Part shown: in pieces, positions 8,386 through 17,467 of the stretch
How the letters are laid out: each line of letters starts with the position of its first letter
How positions within the stretch are numbered: the first letter of the stretch is position 1
Made by a program: the position numbers and the translations under genes
Assembly: GCA_041623895.1 (NCBI GenBank)
Contig: JBFJVZ010000010.1
Location: 1-43,073, forward strand
DNA length: 43,073 nucleotides
Reading direction: 5' to 3'
From: JBFJVZ01 sp041623895
GTDB lineage: Bacteria > Planctomycetota > Planctomycetia > Pirellulales > Pirellulaceae
Notes under the pieces: model-generated
The model's database searches: none
What the model saw: only the letters and a program-made list of their open reading frames with translations
What the model was told of the DNA's origin: nothing

Positions 8386-10136
8386 ACGTTACTGCCTACG
8401 TGGCTCCGGCTCCGAGCCAATGCATGGCCCAAACCTAGACTAATCCACTGCCAAACAAAAAAACTGTTGTCGCTCGCGCCCTGCTGAAATTCGGACCAAC
8501 GGCTGCGAACTCGCGGCGCATCCAACCAGCGGTCTCCGTACTCATCCAGCGCCGTCTCGATGCAGCCGCTCGCCCAGTCGCGCAGCGGTCCGCGTAGCCA
8601 TTCGCGTTGCGGTGTTTGCACGGGTCGTTTGGGGCCCTGACGCAGTCCGTCGGGGATCACTCGCTTGGCAATCTTTCGCAGCAGTCGTTTTCCTGAAGCG
8701 GCCGAGCGTTTGCGATCCGGCGACTGCGAAAATGCCAACTCGAATAACCTGTGATCCAAAAAGGGTTCACGCAGCTCGGTCGATGATGCCATCGAGATGC
8801 GATCGTTAAACCGTAGGGCGCGAGGAAGTTTTGTATATCTCGCATCACGGTATTGGACGCAGCGCAGAGCATCCGGGAATACTTCCGGGGTATGAACAGG
8901 CGGCGCCAAATCACGAAACTCCGGGATCAAACAATCCGCTTGCATGATCAAATCATTGGTTCCCTGCACCGTCGGTACCGATTTGTTACCGGAAATCACT
9001 TTGCCGTAATAGTCGTAACCGGCCCATGCCTCATCCATGCCCTGACCGTCCAGCAGCACGATCACGCCAAGCTCGCGAGCCTTTTCAAACAACTTGGCGT
9101 AGGCAAGCGTCGGTAAACCACCAAAAGGTTCATCCTGAAAAACCGTCATCCGTTCGGCAAGCGGCCGCACATCCTCGGGCATTAGCAATCCCACGGTTAG
9201 TGGATGTCGCGTTTGTGCCAGCATTTGCCGGACCCAAGGCAACTCGTCGTACGCCGGATCATCGGTGGCAAAGGTAAAAACCCTGACCTCACTGTCGGTA
9301 CCTTGAAGCTCGTGAATCAACCCCAGCAACAATGAGGAGTCCAAACCACCGCTAAGGTTGACTCCGACGGGTACATCCGAGCGAAAACGAAGCTGTACAC
9401 TTTGCTTGAGTAGTGCAAAGTATTCCTCACAAACTTCATCCTCGGATCGTGAATCGTATTGCTGCTCGATTCGATCGGCCAAGTCATACCACTTCCGGAT
9501 CTGCATTTTACCGTCCGACCAGCTAAAACAGTGGCCCGGTTGTAAGGCACGAATGTCTTGCCAGAACGTCCGCTGACTATGGTCGCACAGACCATCTGCT
9601 AAATAAGCCGCCCAGGCCACCGAATCTGGTTCGGCCTCAACTCCTGCCTCATGCAAAGCCTTAATTTCACTCGCCACCGATAGTCCGCCATCACCGTCAC
9701 AATGGTAATAAAGCGGCTTAACCCCGAACCTGTCACGCGCGGCAAACAGTTTCTGGTCCCGTTGATCCCAAATCAGGATCGCGAACATACCAATGAATCG
9801 ATCCAAACACGCCTGGCCCCACTTTTGAAACGCGGCCAGGATCACCTCGGTATCGGATTGGCTCTGATACGGGTAGTCCGCCAACTGCTGCCGCAACTCG
9901 ATGTAGTTATAGATCTCGCCATTAAAGGAGATCCAATACCTGCCGTCGAAACTGCACATTGGTTGGCGACCGGCATCGGATAGATCGATAATGCTTAGCC
10001 GGTTGTGTCCCAGCGCCGCAATTCCGCTGGGATCGCGATAACGACCATTGGCGTCAGGGCCGCGATGATTTTGGCGGGCGATCATCGCATCCAAGCTGTC
10101 GGTGTTGCGGCCGAACAGGCCCAGGATTCCGCACAT
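8382..10136 (-). CDS. asnB: Asparagine synthase-type glutamine amidotransferase
   Basis: This 584-residue protein has the Ntn glutaminase domain starting MCGILGLFG (Cys2 nucleophile after Met removal), RGPDANG, LSIIDLSDAGRQPM and SFNGEIYNY. The synthetase domain follows with the PP-loop NLSGGLDSSLL and the later region LREPFLDHRLFELAF. AsnB-like enzymes adenylate a carboxyl group and amidate it with ammonia from glutamine. In polysaccharide loci they are often thought to amidate a uronic or other acidic sugar rather than aspartate (inference here). It sits two bases downstream of neuA and overlaps wzt by four bases, so amidation of the nonulosonic acid or a uronic acid is a reasonable guess. 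Confidence 0.92.
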   Translation of the reverse strand: MCGILGLFGRNTDSLDAMIARQNHRGPDANGRYRDPSGIAALGHNRLSIIDLSDAGRQPMCSFDGRYWISFNGEIYNYIELRQQLADYPYQSQSDTEVILAAFQKWGQACLDRFIGMFAILIWDQRDQKLFAARDRFGVKPLYYHCDGDGGLSVASEIKALHEAGVEAEPDSVAWAAYLADGLCDHSQRTFWQDIRALQPGHCFSWSDGKMQIRKWYDLADRIEQQYDSRSEDEVCEEYFALLKQSVQLRFRSDVPVGVNLSGGLDSSLLLGLIHELQGTDSEVRVFTFATDDPAYDELPWVRQMLAQTRHPLTVGLLMPEDVRPLAERMTVFQDEPFGGLPTLAYAKLFEKARELGVIVLLDGQGMDEAWAGYDYYGKVISGNKSVPTVQGTNDLIMQADCLIPEFRDLAPPVHTPEVFPDALRCVQYRDARYTKLPRALRFNDRISMASSTELREPFLDHRLFELAFSQSPDRKRSAASGKRLLRKIAKRVIPDGLRQGPKRPVQTPQREWLRGPLRDWASGCIETALDEYGDRWLDAPRVRSRWSEFQQGASDNSFFVWQWISLGLGHALARSRSHVGSNV

Positions 10137-10138
10137 AT

Positions 10139-10855
10139 TTAGGCTTGGCTACCCATCTGGCTCAACACCACTTTCGCCTGCTCAAGATCCGCGGGCGAAT
10201 CGATATTCACGCGTTCATCCGCATCGACCAATAATCCCATCAAACGCTGACCGTACAAGCTGTTATCGTTGATCAATACATCACGACGCGTGACGTACAC
10301 GGATCCTTCGCGATGATAGGCGGGAGGTAAATCCTGGCGCCGCGGAATCGGAGCCGTTTCGCCGGTGCTGAGATTTAGCCGGCCGCCCGAATCCATAAAG
10401 TATGTCCAATGCGGGTTGTATTCATCCGGCACTCTCGCGATCGTCACGACCGCGTCCGCACCACTGTCTTGCAGCAGTTCAATACAACGGTCGATGTCTT
10501 CGCCGCGCCGAAACGGATGTGTCGGTTGTAAAAGGCAGACCGCATCGTACGCGTCGTCATCGTGTTCTTCTAACCAGCGGACCGCATGCTGCAGCACCGG
10601 CAATGTGGGCGTGTTGTCCATAGCCAATTCTGACGGCCGCCTGAACGGCACGTCCAAACCGCATCGTCCAGCTTCGTCCGCAATCTCTTGATCGTCGGTG
10701 CTGACGATGACTCGGCTCAGCCGCCCGGCCGAAAGTGCCGATTGGGCGGTGTAGCTCAACAGCGAACGCCCGCTCAACTGGGCGAGATTCTTTCGCGGCA
10801 CTCCCTTGGAGCCTCCGCGGGCTGTAATGATGCCGACAACACGCAGGTCCGTCAC
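10139..10855 (-). CDS. neuA: CMP-nonulosonic acid (sialic acid) synthetase
   Basis: This 238-residue cytidylyltransferase activates a nonulosonic acid with CTP. It shows the loop ITARGGSKGVPRKN near the N-terminus, the strand VIVSTDDQEIADEA, CLLQPTHPFR, and the late metal region DADERVNIDSPADLE. The frame is open to 10891, but a GTG at 10855 makes a GTGA overlap with the neuC stop, a pattern repeated at other junctions here, and places the first strand close to the N-terminus as in relatives. It ends two bases before asnB begins. Confidence 0.92.
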   Translation of the reverse strand: MTDLRVVGIITARGGSKGVPRKNLAQLSGRSLLSYTAQSALSAGRLSRVIVSTDDQEIADEAGRCGLDVPFRRPSELAMDNTPTLPVLQHAVRWLEEHDDDAYDAVCLLQPTHPFRRGEDIDRCIELLQDSGADAVVTIARVPDEYNPHWTYFMDSGGRLNLSTGETAPIPRRQDLPPAYHREGSVYVTRRDVLINDNSLYGQRLMGLLVDADERVNIDSPADLEQAKVVLSQMGSQA

Positions 10856-12102
10856 TTCTTTACCGGCACCTCTTGCAGAGCTTTGTCGCACTCATGGGAG
10901 TCACATTCCCGGTCAATGGTCTCGTAAATGAAGTGCAATCGTTTTTGGGTATACGGTGTCAGTGTTGCGAGCGCATCGGCAATTCGCCTCGACACATCTC
11001 CTGTACCATAGAGCGTGCTGGGTTGATAACGACCGTGAAACAGCTGCCGATGCGTAGCGCTGACAATCTCCTCTGCAATCGGTCGAACGCGGACGACATG
11101 TTCGTCCGACTCGCGTCCTTCTTGTCGCTTACCGACCAATACGACCGGTGTGCCAAAATAGCTCGCATCACGAACGAAACTGCTGGAATTTCCGATCGCA
11201 CATGAGGCGTTGGCAAGTACCTTCAAATAGTCTTCGGGCGATAAATTGATCAGTGTTCTCAGCCACTCAGGCTTGTGATTGTGGCGAAACCGCCGAATCG
11301 CTTTGCTGACGTGGTTCGATCCGGCGTCGATGTTGGGCCACAGCAACGCTGTCGGCTGAGCGATTTCGTTAAGCGCCGCCAACAGTTGTTCTATCTGTTT
11401 TTCTTCGCCTCCGAATTCAGTCGTTGTCGGATGAAAGATCACCAATTGAAAAGGTTTGGTGACGTCAATCTCGGCCCCACTGCCCTTGCTGTTCAGAATT
11501 TCCGGCCTCAACGTGCAGTCAAAGTCGCGTGCAATATCACTGCTGGGACAACCGATCCCCAGCACCGTTGCGGGATCTTCGCCCATGCGAATGATGTATT
11601 CGGCCGACCGCTGCGTGCTGGGAAAATGGTAATGAGCAAATTTCGTGATAGCGTGGCGTGCACTTTCGTCGATTGACCCTGAGATCTCGCCACCCTGAAC
11701 GTGAGCGACGCATAGATTCATGTACGCGGCCGCGATCGCAGCGGACACAGCCTCGTACCGGTCACCGATCAGCAATACCAGATCCGGCTTCAGGCGTTGA
11801 AATTCGCTGGCAAATTCGATCAGCCCAAAGCCAACCGACTTGGCCATCGTCGCCGGATTGGAGCCCTCCAGTTCAATGAAGATTTCGCCATCAACGGGAA
11901 ATCCGTCCTCGCGAACCACATTCACCGGCAAATCAAATCGCTCCAACATCATTGTGCCGGCAGCCAACACCTGCAGCTGCAATCGCGGATGGTCCGCGAT
12001 CGCGCGCATCACCGGCTTCAGTCGTCCATAGTTGGCGCGGTCGACCAAGACCACGCAAACCTTACGGGGCAACCCATCAGAGTCAAAGTCATAGTGGTTC
12101 AA
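10852..12102 (-). CDS. neuC: UDP-N-acetylglucosamine 2-epimerase (hydrolysing)
   Basis: The enzyme turns UDP-GlcNAc into ManNAc plus UDP, the first step to sialic acid. The 416-residue protein begins its first strand at KVCVVLVDRANYGRLKPVM and carries LVLLIGDRYEA, AHVQGGEISGSIDESARHA, and the later loop IGNSSSFVRDA that binds the nucleotide. The start is a judgement. No in-frame ATG sits where relatives begin, but a TTG at 12102 is preceded by GGGAGG at six bases, the best ribosome site in the area; it lies inside the end of neuB (14-base overlap). An upstream ATG at 12126 and a TTG at 12072 are alternatives. GTGA overlap with neuA follows. Confidence 0.92.
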   Translation of the reverse strand: MNHYDFDSDGLPRKVCVVLVDRANYGRLKPVMRAIADHPRLQLQVLAAGTMMLERFDLPVNVVREDGFPVDGEIFIELEGSNPATMAKSVGFGLIEFASEFQRLKPDLVLLIGDRYEAVSAAIAAAYMNLCVAHVQGGEISGSIDESARHAITKFAHYHFPSTQRSAEYIIRMGEDPATVLGIGCPSSDIARDFDCTLRPEILNSKGSGAEIDVTKPFQLVIFHPTTTEFGGEEKQIEQLLAALNEIAQPTALLWPNIDAGSNHVSKAIRRFRHNHKPEWLRTLINLSPEDYLKVLANASCAIGNSSSFVRDASYFGTPVVLVGKRQEGRESDEHVVRVRPIAEEIVSATHRQLFHGRYQPSTLYGTGDVSRRIADALATLTPYTQKRLHFIYETIDRECDSHECDKALQEVPVKK

Positions 12103-13120
12103 GATGATCCTCCCGAAGACAAGCATCGGCGGCAAGTTCGCAAGTAAGTTTTCGCCCCAACACCTCCGGCAGCCGCTCCGGAGGCATTCCATCCCCCGGC
12201 TTCTTCATAGCCAGATGCTTTTCTTCCAAAATGGTTCCGCGCGGCAGATCAACGCGGGCGACCAAACTTTTGGTGAACAGGTCGCGCAGATGATTCAGGT
12301 CGCGTGAAGCCTGATCTTTGTCGACCGGATTAGCAACCGCCGCTTCGATAAAACGAGTTCCCTGCACCAGTTGTTTCAGTTCCGATGGTGTCAGCGAAGC
12401 GGGAACATCAGGCCCGAACATTTCACGACTGAACGTAACATGCACTTCTAACACCTTGGCCCCCAGAGCGACCGCCGCCAAGCCCGGGAATACGGTACCG
12501 GAGTGATCCGAAAGACCAATCGGACAATCGTAACGAGCTCGAAAGCTGGACAACAGATTCAGCCCGACCTGCTCGGGCGGACAAGGGTATGCGGAGGTGC
12601 ACTGCAACACGGCCAGGGGCAATTCTTTTGCTTTGACGCGACTGACCGCATTATCGATTTCGCTGATCGGGCTCATGCCGGTCGAAAGAATCACCGGCAA
12701 ACCGGTCTCCAGAATTTGATCAAACAGTCCCGTGTTGTTCACTTCACCCGATGCGATCTTCCACGCAGAAACTCCGACGCGGCGCAGCAATTGCACCGCT
12801 TCGACCGAGAAGGGAGAACTCAGAAACGCCAGACCCCGCTGGAGCGCGTGATCTCGAAGCCCACACCATTGTTGCTCGGTAAACTCCATGCGTTTCCAGT
12901 AGTCGTAGCGAGTCTCGTCCTGCGGGCTGAAACGAACTCGCCAAGGTTCTCTGGGCGTCGATTCGGCCGCCGCCAAATGCGTCTGGAATTTAACCGCGTC
13001 GGCTCCCGCAGCGGCAATCGAATCGATGAACGCGTGCGCCGTGCCCAGGCTGCCGTCATGCGCCTGAGCAACCTCGCCGATGACAAGGCAGGAATCGAAA
13101 CTGACCGGGTCAAGCTGCAT
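12089..13120 (-). CDS. neuB: N-acetylneuraminate (nonulosonate) synthase
   Basis: This 343-residue enzyme condenses an N-acetyl hexosamine with phosphoenolpyruvate to give a nine-carbon acid. The TIM-barrel motifs are in order: VIGEVAQAHDGS, AVKFQTH, FLSSPFS, KIASGEVNN, LSTGMS, LQCTSAYPCP, IGLSDHSG and EVHVTFSREMFGPD. A SAF-like antifreeze domain occupies about the last 60 residues (VARVDLPRGTILEEKHLAMKKPG, shown here in part). The ATG at 13120 overlaps the preceding DUF218-like gene by 11 bases; the upstream extension would need a TTG at 13168. The exact product (Neu5Ac or relative) depends on the NeuC product. No aminotransferase for legionaminic or pseudaminic acid is present. Confidence 0.93.
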   Translation of the reverse strand: MQLDPVSFDSCLVIGEVAQAHDGSLGTAHAFIDSIAAAGADAVKFQTHLAAAESTPREPWRVRFSPQDETRYDYWKRMEFTEQQWCGLRDHALQRGLAFLSSPFSVEAVQLLRRVGVSAWKIASGEVNNTGLFDQILETGLPVILSTGMSPISEIDNAVSRVKAKELPLAVLQCTSAYPCPPEQVGLNLLSSFRARYDCPIGLSDHSGTVFPGLAAVALGAKVLEVHVTFSREMFGPDVPASLTPSELKQLVQGTRFIEAAVANPVDKDQASRDLNHLRDLFTKSLVARVDLPRGTILEEKHLAMKKPGDGMPPERLPEVLGRKLTCELAADACLREDHLEPL

Positions 13121-13841
13121 CGGCAATCCCCAGGCGATCTGTGCGCTTACTCCAGGCAGCTCTGACAACCATCGCGGTCGCGACTGCCAACAAGATAGCG
13201 CAACCGCTGATCAATAGTCCGTGACCGTAGCGAAACACATAAAACCCGAACTTCAAAAACTCGGTTCCATAAATCATGAAGCCGTCCTCCACACGCCACC
13301 AGTTCGTGGCATCATATCCATCAGTGGGTGCAGCCACGAATCGAAGGTTCTCACTGCGCGGCCCAAACAACTGGCGAAAAACCCAACGCGTTCTGCGAGT
13401 GTGAAAGTTGCTGGTGACAATCGACACCGTGGCGCTGTGCTTGCCACTGGTCTCCAAATACTTTCGCAGTGACTCAGCTTCATCAAAGGTGCTGGCCACC
13501 AAACCGTCAATCACCTCAATGGACTTCGGCTCAACGCCGCGTTTGACCATTACTTGCCGAGCAATCTCGTGCGCAGGCGGAGTCGGATCCGATGCTCGTT
13601 TGGGCGGTTGCTTCATCGGAACCAGTAACACGCTGTCAGAATAACCAGCGTTTACCAGAGCGGCACCGATGAACGGTCTGACATTCAAATCACCGTTCAG
13701 AACATAAACATAGTCTGTCGGCTGCGGAGCTGTGCCCACGTCCAACCACCTGGCCAAAGTAGTCAACAATGGCTGCCGGCAGATCCATGCAGCGACGAAC
13801 ATGACAGCGATCAGAACGAAAATGAATCTTCCCTTTGTCAC
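13110..13841 (-). CDS. DUF218/YdcF-ElyC-like membrane protein, copy A
   Basis: This 243-residue protein has an N-terminal membrane segment (FIFVLIAVMFVAAWI), a middle domain like DUF218/YdcF (VYVLNGDLNVR, then VSIVTSNFHTRRTRWVF, then GYDATNWWRVEDGF), and a second hydrophobic segment near the end (LLISGCAILLAVATAMVV). DUF218 proteins such as SanA and ElyC act at the envelope, with undecaprenyl-linked wall or antigen precursors suspected as the link (family knowledge, mechanism unsettled). A GTG at 13841 overlaps the preceding stop as GTGA and is taken as start. It is a paralogue of the next upstream gene. A role with lipid-linked intermediates of this glycan is inference only. Confidence 0.8.
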   Translation of the reverse strand: MTKGRFIFVLIAVMFVAAWICRQPLLTTLARWLDVGTAPQPTDYVYVLNGDLNVRPFIGAALVNAGYSDSVLLVPMKQPPKRASDPTPPAHEIARQVMVKRGVEPKSIEVIDGLVASTFDEAESLRKYLETSGKHSATVSIVTSNFHTRRTRWVFRQLFGPRSENLRFVAAPTDGYDATNWWRVEDGFMIYGTEFLKFGFYVFRYGHGLLISGCAILLAVATAMVVRAAWSKRTDRLGIADAA

Positions 13842-14575
13842 GCCGCGGTCGCCAGATTCCGGGTAATCGATCGCTGGTAAGCATCCGGGTTCCAATTATC
13901 GTCATCGAATTCACCTTCGCCAAATCCGATTGCATGAAACAATCGCAGATAGCCGACCGCTACTTTGACCAGCGCTGAGCGATTTGCCCACCAATTCGTC
14001 TGATCAAAATTTCCCCCGGCAAACGACCGCACCTGATATTGGCCCACACGTGCATCGTCGACGACATGGTCAATCACCCAACGCAGATGCCGACCATGGT
14101 GCTGAGGACAAAGCATCGCAACTTTGCGGTCCGGGGCGACGCGGCTGAGATATTGATCCAATTCGCGAACCACCTGCCAGTTAGTGACCGCGTCGGTAGG
14201 AAAATTCGTGACCAGCGAATCCGAGACGCCGCGCGCAACCAACTCATCGCGAATCAAATCACCCGGCCGCGGCGTGACCCCGATCTGGGTGATACGCGGT
14301 AGACGACGTTCGACGATCAAGACACCTTCGGCATCCCCGCCGGCCACAATTTCCTGAGCGCGATCAAGTCCCAGTCGATCGGCTCCCGTGACCACGACCA
14401 GGGCAACTGGCCCCGCATCCTCTGTAATGGTCAGAAAACTGTACATCGCACTGAAAATCGGTCGGTGAAGCAAAGCTAAGGTCAGGGCGCCGACCAGCAA
14501 GGCCATTGCAAACCTGCGCGACAGCGAAGCCGGTTTCTTGCAGACGCCTGTTTCGGCTCCCTGATCAGACGACAT
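13838..14575 (-). CDS. DUF218/YdcF-like membrane protein, copy B (diverged)
   Basis: This 245-residue protein has one N-terminal membrane segment (RFAMALLVGALTLALLH) and a DUF218-like domain with VALVVVTGADRLGLDRA, then AMLCPQHHGRHLRWVIDHV, then GNFDQTNWWANRSAL. The last two segments line up with SNFHTRRTRWVFRQLF and GYDATNWWRVEDG of copy A, so the pair is a tandem duplication with strong divergence. The late tail is acidic (GEGEFDDDNWN) and lacks the second membrane segment of copy A. The ATG at 14575 overlaps the wzm stop by 11 bases, and the stop overlaps copy A by four. Function unknown. Confidence 0.75.
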   Translation of the reverse strand: MSSDQGAETGVCKKPASLSRRFAMALLVGALTLALLHRPIFSAMYSFLTITEDAGPVALVVVTGADRLGLDRAQEIVAGGDAEGVLIVERRLPRITQIGVTPRPGDLIRDELVARGVSDSLVTNFPTDAVTNWQVVRELDQYLSRVAPDRKVAMLCPQHHGRHLRWVIDHVVDDARVGQYQVRSFAGGNFDQTNWWANRSALVKVAVGYLRLFHAIGFGEGEFDDDNWNPDAYQRSITRNLATAA

Positions 14576-15422
14576 CAGCGAACGTTTTTTCCATGCGGCG
14601 AAAATAAAGCGCACCAACCGCCAACAGCAGGACTGCCGTCAATGTTGACACAAATAACATTGGCCCGGGTTGGGTGGGCGTGTCCAACAGCGCCCAGCGA
14701 AATCCCTCCACCACACCGACCATCGGGTTCAAGCTGTACAAGGCACGCCACTTTTCCGGCAACAAACTGCTCGGATAGGCAATCGGCGTCGCAAACAACC
14801 AAAACTGCGTCAGAAACGGCAGCACGTATCGGACATCACGATACATCACGTTCAGCGCCGACATCCAAAGGCCAATGCCTAACGAAGTGACCAATGCCAA
14901 CAACAACAAAAAGGGCAGGATGACAATCTTCCATGTCGGCACAATGTCGAACCAAAGCATCATTCCCAGTAAAACCAGGAATGCCAGAAAGAAGTCGACC
15001 ACGCCCGACAAGACACTGGCAATCGGCACCGCTAATCGTGGAAAGTAAACCTTCTTCACGAGATTGGAGCTTTGCACCAGGCTGTTGGAGGACTGCGTCA
15101 GGGCGTAGGCAAAAAATGTCCAGGGCACGAGTCCGGCGAGGGAAAAAATCGGATAGGGGACTTCGTCCGATGGCATCTTGGCTAGTTTGCCAAAGAACAG
15201 ACTGAACACCACCATTGTCAGCACCGGCTGCAATATCGCCCAAGCGGCACCGAGCACCGTCTGCTTGTAGCGCACCTTGATATCGCGCCAGGTCAGAAAA
15301 TAAAGCAGCTCGCGATACTCCCAAAGTTCGCGCAGCCCCAATGACATCCAACCTCGCGAGGGTTGAATGCGCGTCGTATGAACCGATACCGGATCATCAA
15401 CGTGTTTAAGAATCGCAGTCAC
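14565..15422 (-). CDS. wzm: Polysaccharide ABC exporter permease
   Basis: This 285-residue ABC-2 type membrane protein has a cytoplasmic N-terminus ending in WRDIKVRYKQTVLGAAW, the hallmark of Wzm/TagG permeases, then about six membrane segments (PVLTMVVFSLFFG; IFSLAGLVPWTFFAY; VVDFFLAFLVLLGMML; VILPFLLLLALVTSLGIGL; FLTQFWLFATPIAY; FVSTLTAVLLLAVGALYF). Conserved NLVKKVYFPRLAVPI and YRDVRYVLPF are also present. With Wzt it moves the lipid-linked glycan across the inner membrane. The start is a GTG at 15422; no ATG is nearby and the N-terminus is variable in the family. A 113-bp gap separates it from the dehydratase upstream. Confidence 0.93.
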   Translation of the reverse strand: MTAILKHVDDPVSVHTTRIQPSRGWMSLGLRELWEYRELLYFLTWRDIKVRYKQTVLGAAWAILQPVLTMVVFSLFFGKLAKMPSDEVPYPIFSLAGLVPWTFFAYALTQSSNSLVQSSNLVKKVYFPRLAVPIASVLSGVVDFFLAFLVLLGMMLWFDIVPTWKIVILPFLLLLALVTSLGIGLWMSALNVMYRDVRYVLPFLTQFWLFATPIAYPSSLLPEKWRALYSLNPMVGVVEGFRWALLDTPTQPGPMLFVSTLTAVLLLAVGALYFRRMEKTFADVV

Positions 15423-15535
15423 TACTTATCTTTTGCTGCTTGTTAGCTTGCGCTCGATCCGCACCGGGCTTGCTGCCTGCGGATGTCAACGTTGCTGCTA
15501 CATCACCGAGATCGTCAGCTATGCCCAGTCGCAGA

Positions 15536-17467
15536 TTAAAGAGGTGGGTCAACGACTGAGACGCTTGAACGCGAAGATTCCAGAACTGGTTGCCTCCGAG
15601 TTGTCTGGGCAGCGGAATCGACGATCGTTGGATGATAATTATGCACCAACTCTTGCAGCTTTTCACGAATCTCAGTGTCGCTGGACTCACCAAGGATTTT
15701 TAGCTCCTCAAGCGTTTGGTCCAAGCAGTCGATCTGAAACGGACGATGGTAGGCGACGCGCACTTTTGGATGCGGTGTCGGCAAGGTCTGCTCGTCGTCC
15801 AGGTACAGTTCCTCGTAAAGCTTCTCGCCCGGACGCTTTCCGGTAAACACAATCGGGATATCTTCCAAACTCAGGCCTGACAAACGAATCAAATCCTGGG
15901 CCAGATCCAAAATCTTCACGGGCTCGCCCATATCTAAAACAAAGATTTCGCCTCCCGCTCCCATTGCCGCCGCCTGCAAAACCAACTGGGACGCTTCGGG
16001 AATCGTCATGAAGAACCGCCGCATCTCCGGGTCAGTCACTGTCACAGGACCTCCCCGCTGGATCTGTTCGCGGAAGATGGGCACCACACTGCCGTTGGAT
16101 GCCAGCACATTACCAAACCGGACCGCAACAAACTTGGTCTGCGATATTTCGGACAAGGCATGGACATAGCGCTCGGCAAGCTGTTTGGACGCGCCCATAA
16201 TGCTGGTCGGGTTGACCGCCTTGTCGGTGGAAATCATGACGAAACGCTCGACGCCAGATTCGTCACTTAGCCGAGCCAGATCCGCAGTAGCGATCACATT
16301 ATTCTTGATCGCCTCGGAAGGATTGGCCTCCATCAGCGGCACGTGTTTGTGGGCGGCAGCGTGAAAAACGACTTCGGGTTGATACTTTTCAAAGACGGCC
16401 CTCATGCGTGCCTGATCGCAAATGTCGGCGATGCAGGGAACCAGAAAATCTCCCCAGCCGGCAGCGATCATTTCGCGTTCAAAGAAGAACAAGCTGTTCT
16501 CCGCTCGCTCCAGCAGAATCAGATTAGCGGGATTACTCTTGGCGATTTGCCGACAGATCTCTGATCCAATGCTGCCGCCAGCGCCCGTCACTAAGACACG
16601 CTTTCCTGAAAGCATCTTGCGAATCGCGGTGAAGTCCAGTTTGATTGGATCACGACGCAGCAAGTCATTGATGTCGACATCGCGAACTTGAACTTGAAAA
16701 GAACCGTTGACCAGTTCGTCCACAGCCGGAATCATCTGGACCGTAATGCCGGCATTGCGACAACGCTGGACCAAGTCCCGTAGCCGTTCGCCCGACAACG
16801 TGTTGGTCATGATGAGCAAGTCTTTAGCTCGATGAATACGAGCCAGCTGGACTGCATCGCTGGGATCTCCCAAAAACGGGATGCCGCCCAATCGGCTACC
16901 GCGCCGCGCCGGATTCTCATCCAGAAACCCGACCACGCGATAGTCCATGTTGACATTGGTGTGAATCTGTCTCGCCAGCGCCTCACCGCCTTCAACGGCA
17001 CCGATCAACAGCGTGGGCTTGCGTTCGCGCAGCGAAATCGCCGGCCACCAGCTCTCCCGCACCAACCGGCAGGCACTTCTCAGTCCGCCAACCAAGAGAA
17101 TCGTGATTCCCCAGTCCAACAAAAGCACTGCCCGCGGGATTTGATATTCGATGAACAGGTAGTCGATAAAGGCGATGCTGATTGTTGCCAGAGTCGAAAC
17201 TCGCAACAAAGTGGCAAGATCAGCGAACGTCACGTACCGCCACCAACCGTGCACACTGCCAACGAAGTAGAACATCGTCAGCTTGAGCGCCAAAACCCAG
17301 GGCAGCGTCCTCCAAAAGACTTCGCGCTCCACCGCCGGCACGGCCAAGTCAAACCGCAGCCAAAGTGCCATTTCGTATGACAGCGTGAATAGTACGAGGT
17401 GTACGGCGATCAAACCGTACGTTCGTTTTGAGAGCAAGTTCTTCCAGCCGTAGAAAATCGATTTCAT
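15536..17467 (-). CDS. Membrane-bound nucleoside-diphosphate-sugar 4,6-dehydratase (WbpM/CapD/PglF type)
   Basis: This 643-residue protein has an N-terminal block of about four membrane helices (LIAVHLVLFTLSYEMALWL and following), a CoA-binding-like Rossmann domain (TLLIGAVEGGEALARQI), and the SDR catalytic domain starting VLVTGAGGSIGSEIC near residue 291. Family marks are AAHKHVPLMEANP, ISTDKAVNPTSIMGASKQ (Met instead of Tyr in M-x-x-x-K, normal for this family), RFGNVLASNGSVVPIF and GKRPGEKLYEEL. It likely converts UDP-GlcNAc to a 4-keto-6-deoxy sugar for the repeat. The ATG at 17467 is chosen; the frame extends to a GTG at 17593, but that segment lacks family resemblance and its Shine-Dalgarno-like GGAGG abuts the start. 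Confidence 0.9.
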   Translation of the reverse strand: MKSIFYGWKNLLSKRTYGLIAVHLVLFTLSYEMALWLRFDLAVPAVEREVFWRTLPWVLALKLTMFYFVGSVHGWWRYVTFADLATLLRVSTLATISIAFIDYLFIEYQIPRAVLLLDWGITILLVGGLRSACRLVRESWWPAISLRERKPTLLIGAVEGGEALARQIHTNVNMDYRVVGFLDENPARRGSRLGGIPFLGDPSDAVQLARIHRAKDLLIMTNTLSGERLRDLVQRCRNAGITVQMIPAVDELVNGSFQVQVRDVDINDLLRRDPIKLDFTAIRKMLSGKRVLVTGAGGSIGSEICRQIAKSNPANLILLERAENSLFFFEREMIAAGWGDFLVPCIADICDQARMRAVFEKYQPEVVFHAAAHKHVPLMEANPSEAIKNNVIATADLARLSDESGVERFVMISTDKAVNPTSIMGASKQLAERYVHALSEISQTKFVAVRFGNVLASNGSVVPIFREQIQRGGPVTVTDPEMRRFFMTIPEASQLVLQAAAMGAGGEIFVLDMGEPVKILDLAQDLIRLSGLSLEDIPIVFTGKRPGEKLYEELYLDDEQTLPTPHPKVRVAYHRPFQIDCLDQTLEELKILGESSDTEIREKLQELVHNYHPTIVDSAAQTTRRQPVLESSRSSVSVVDPPL

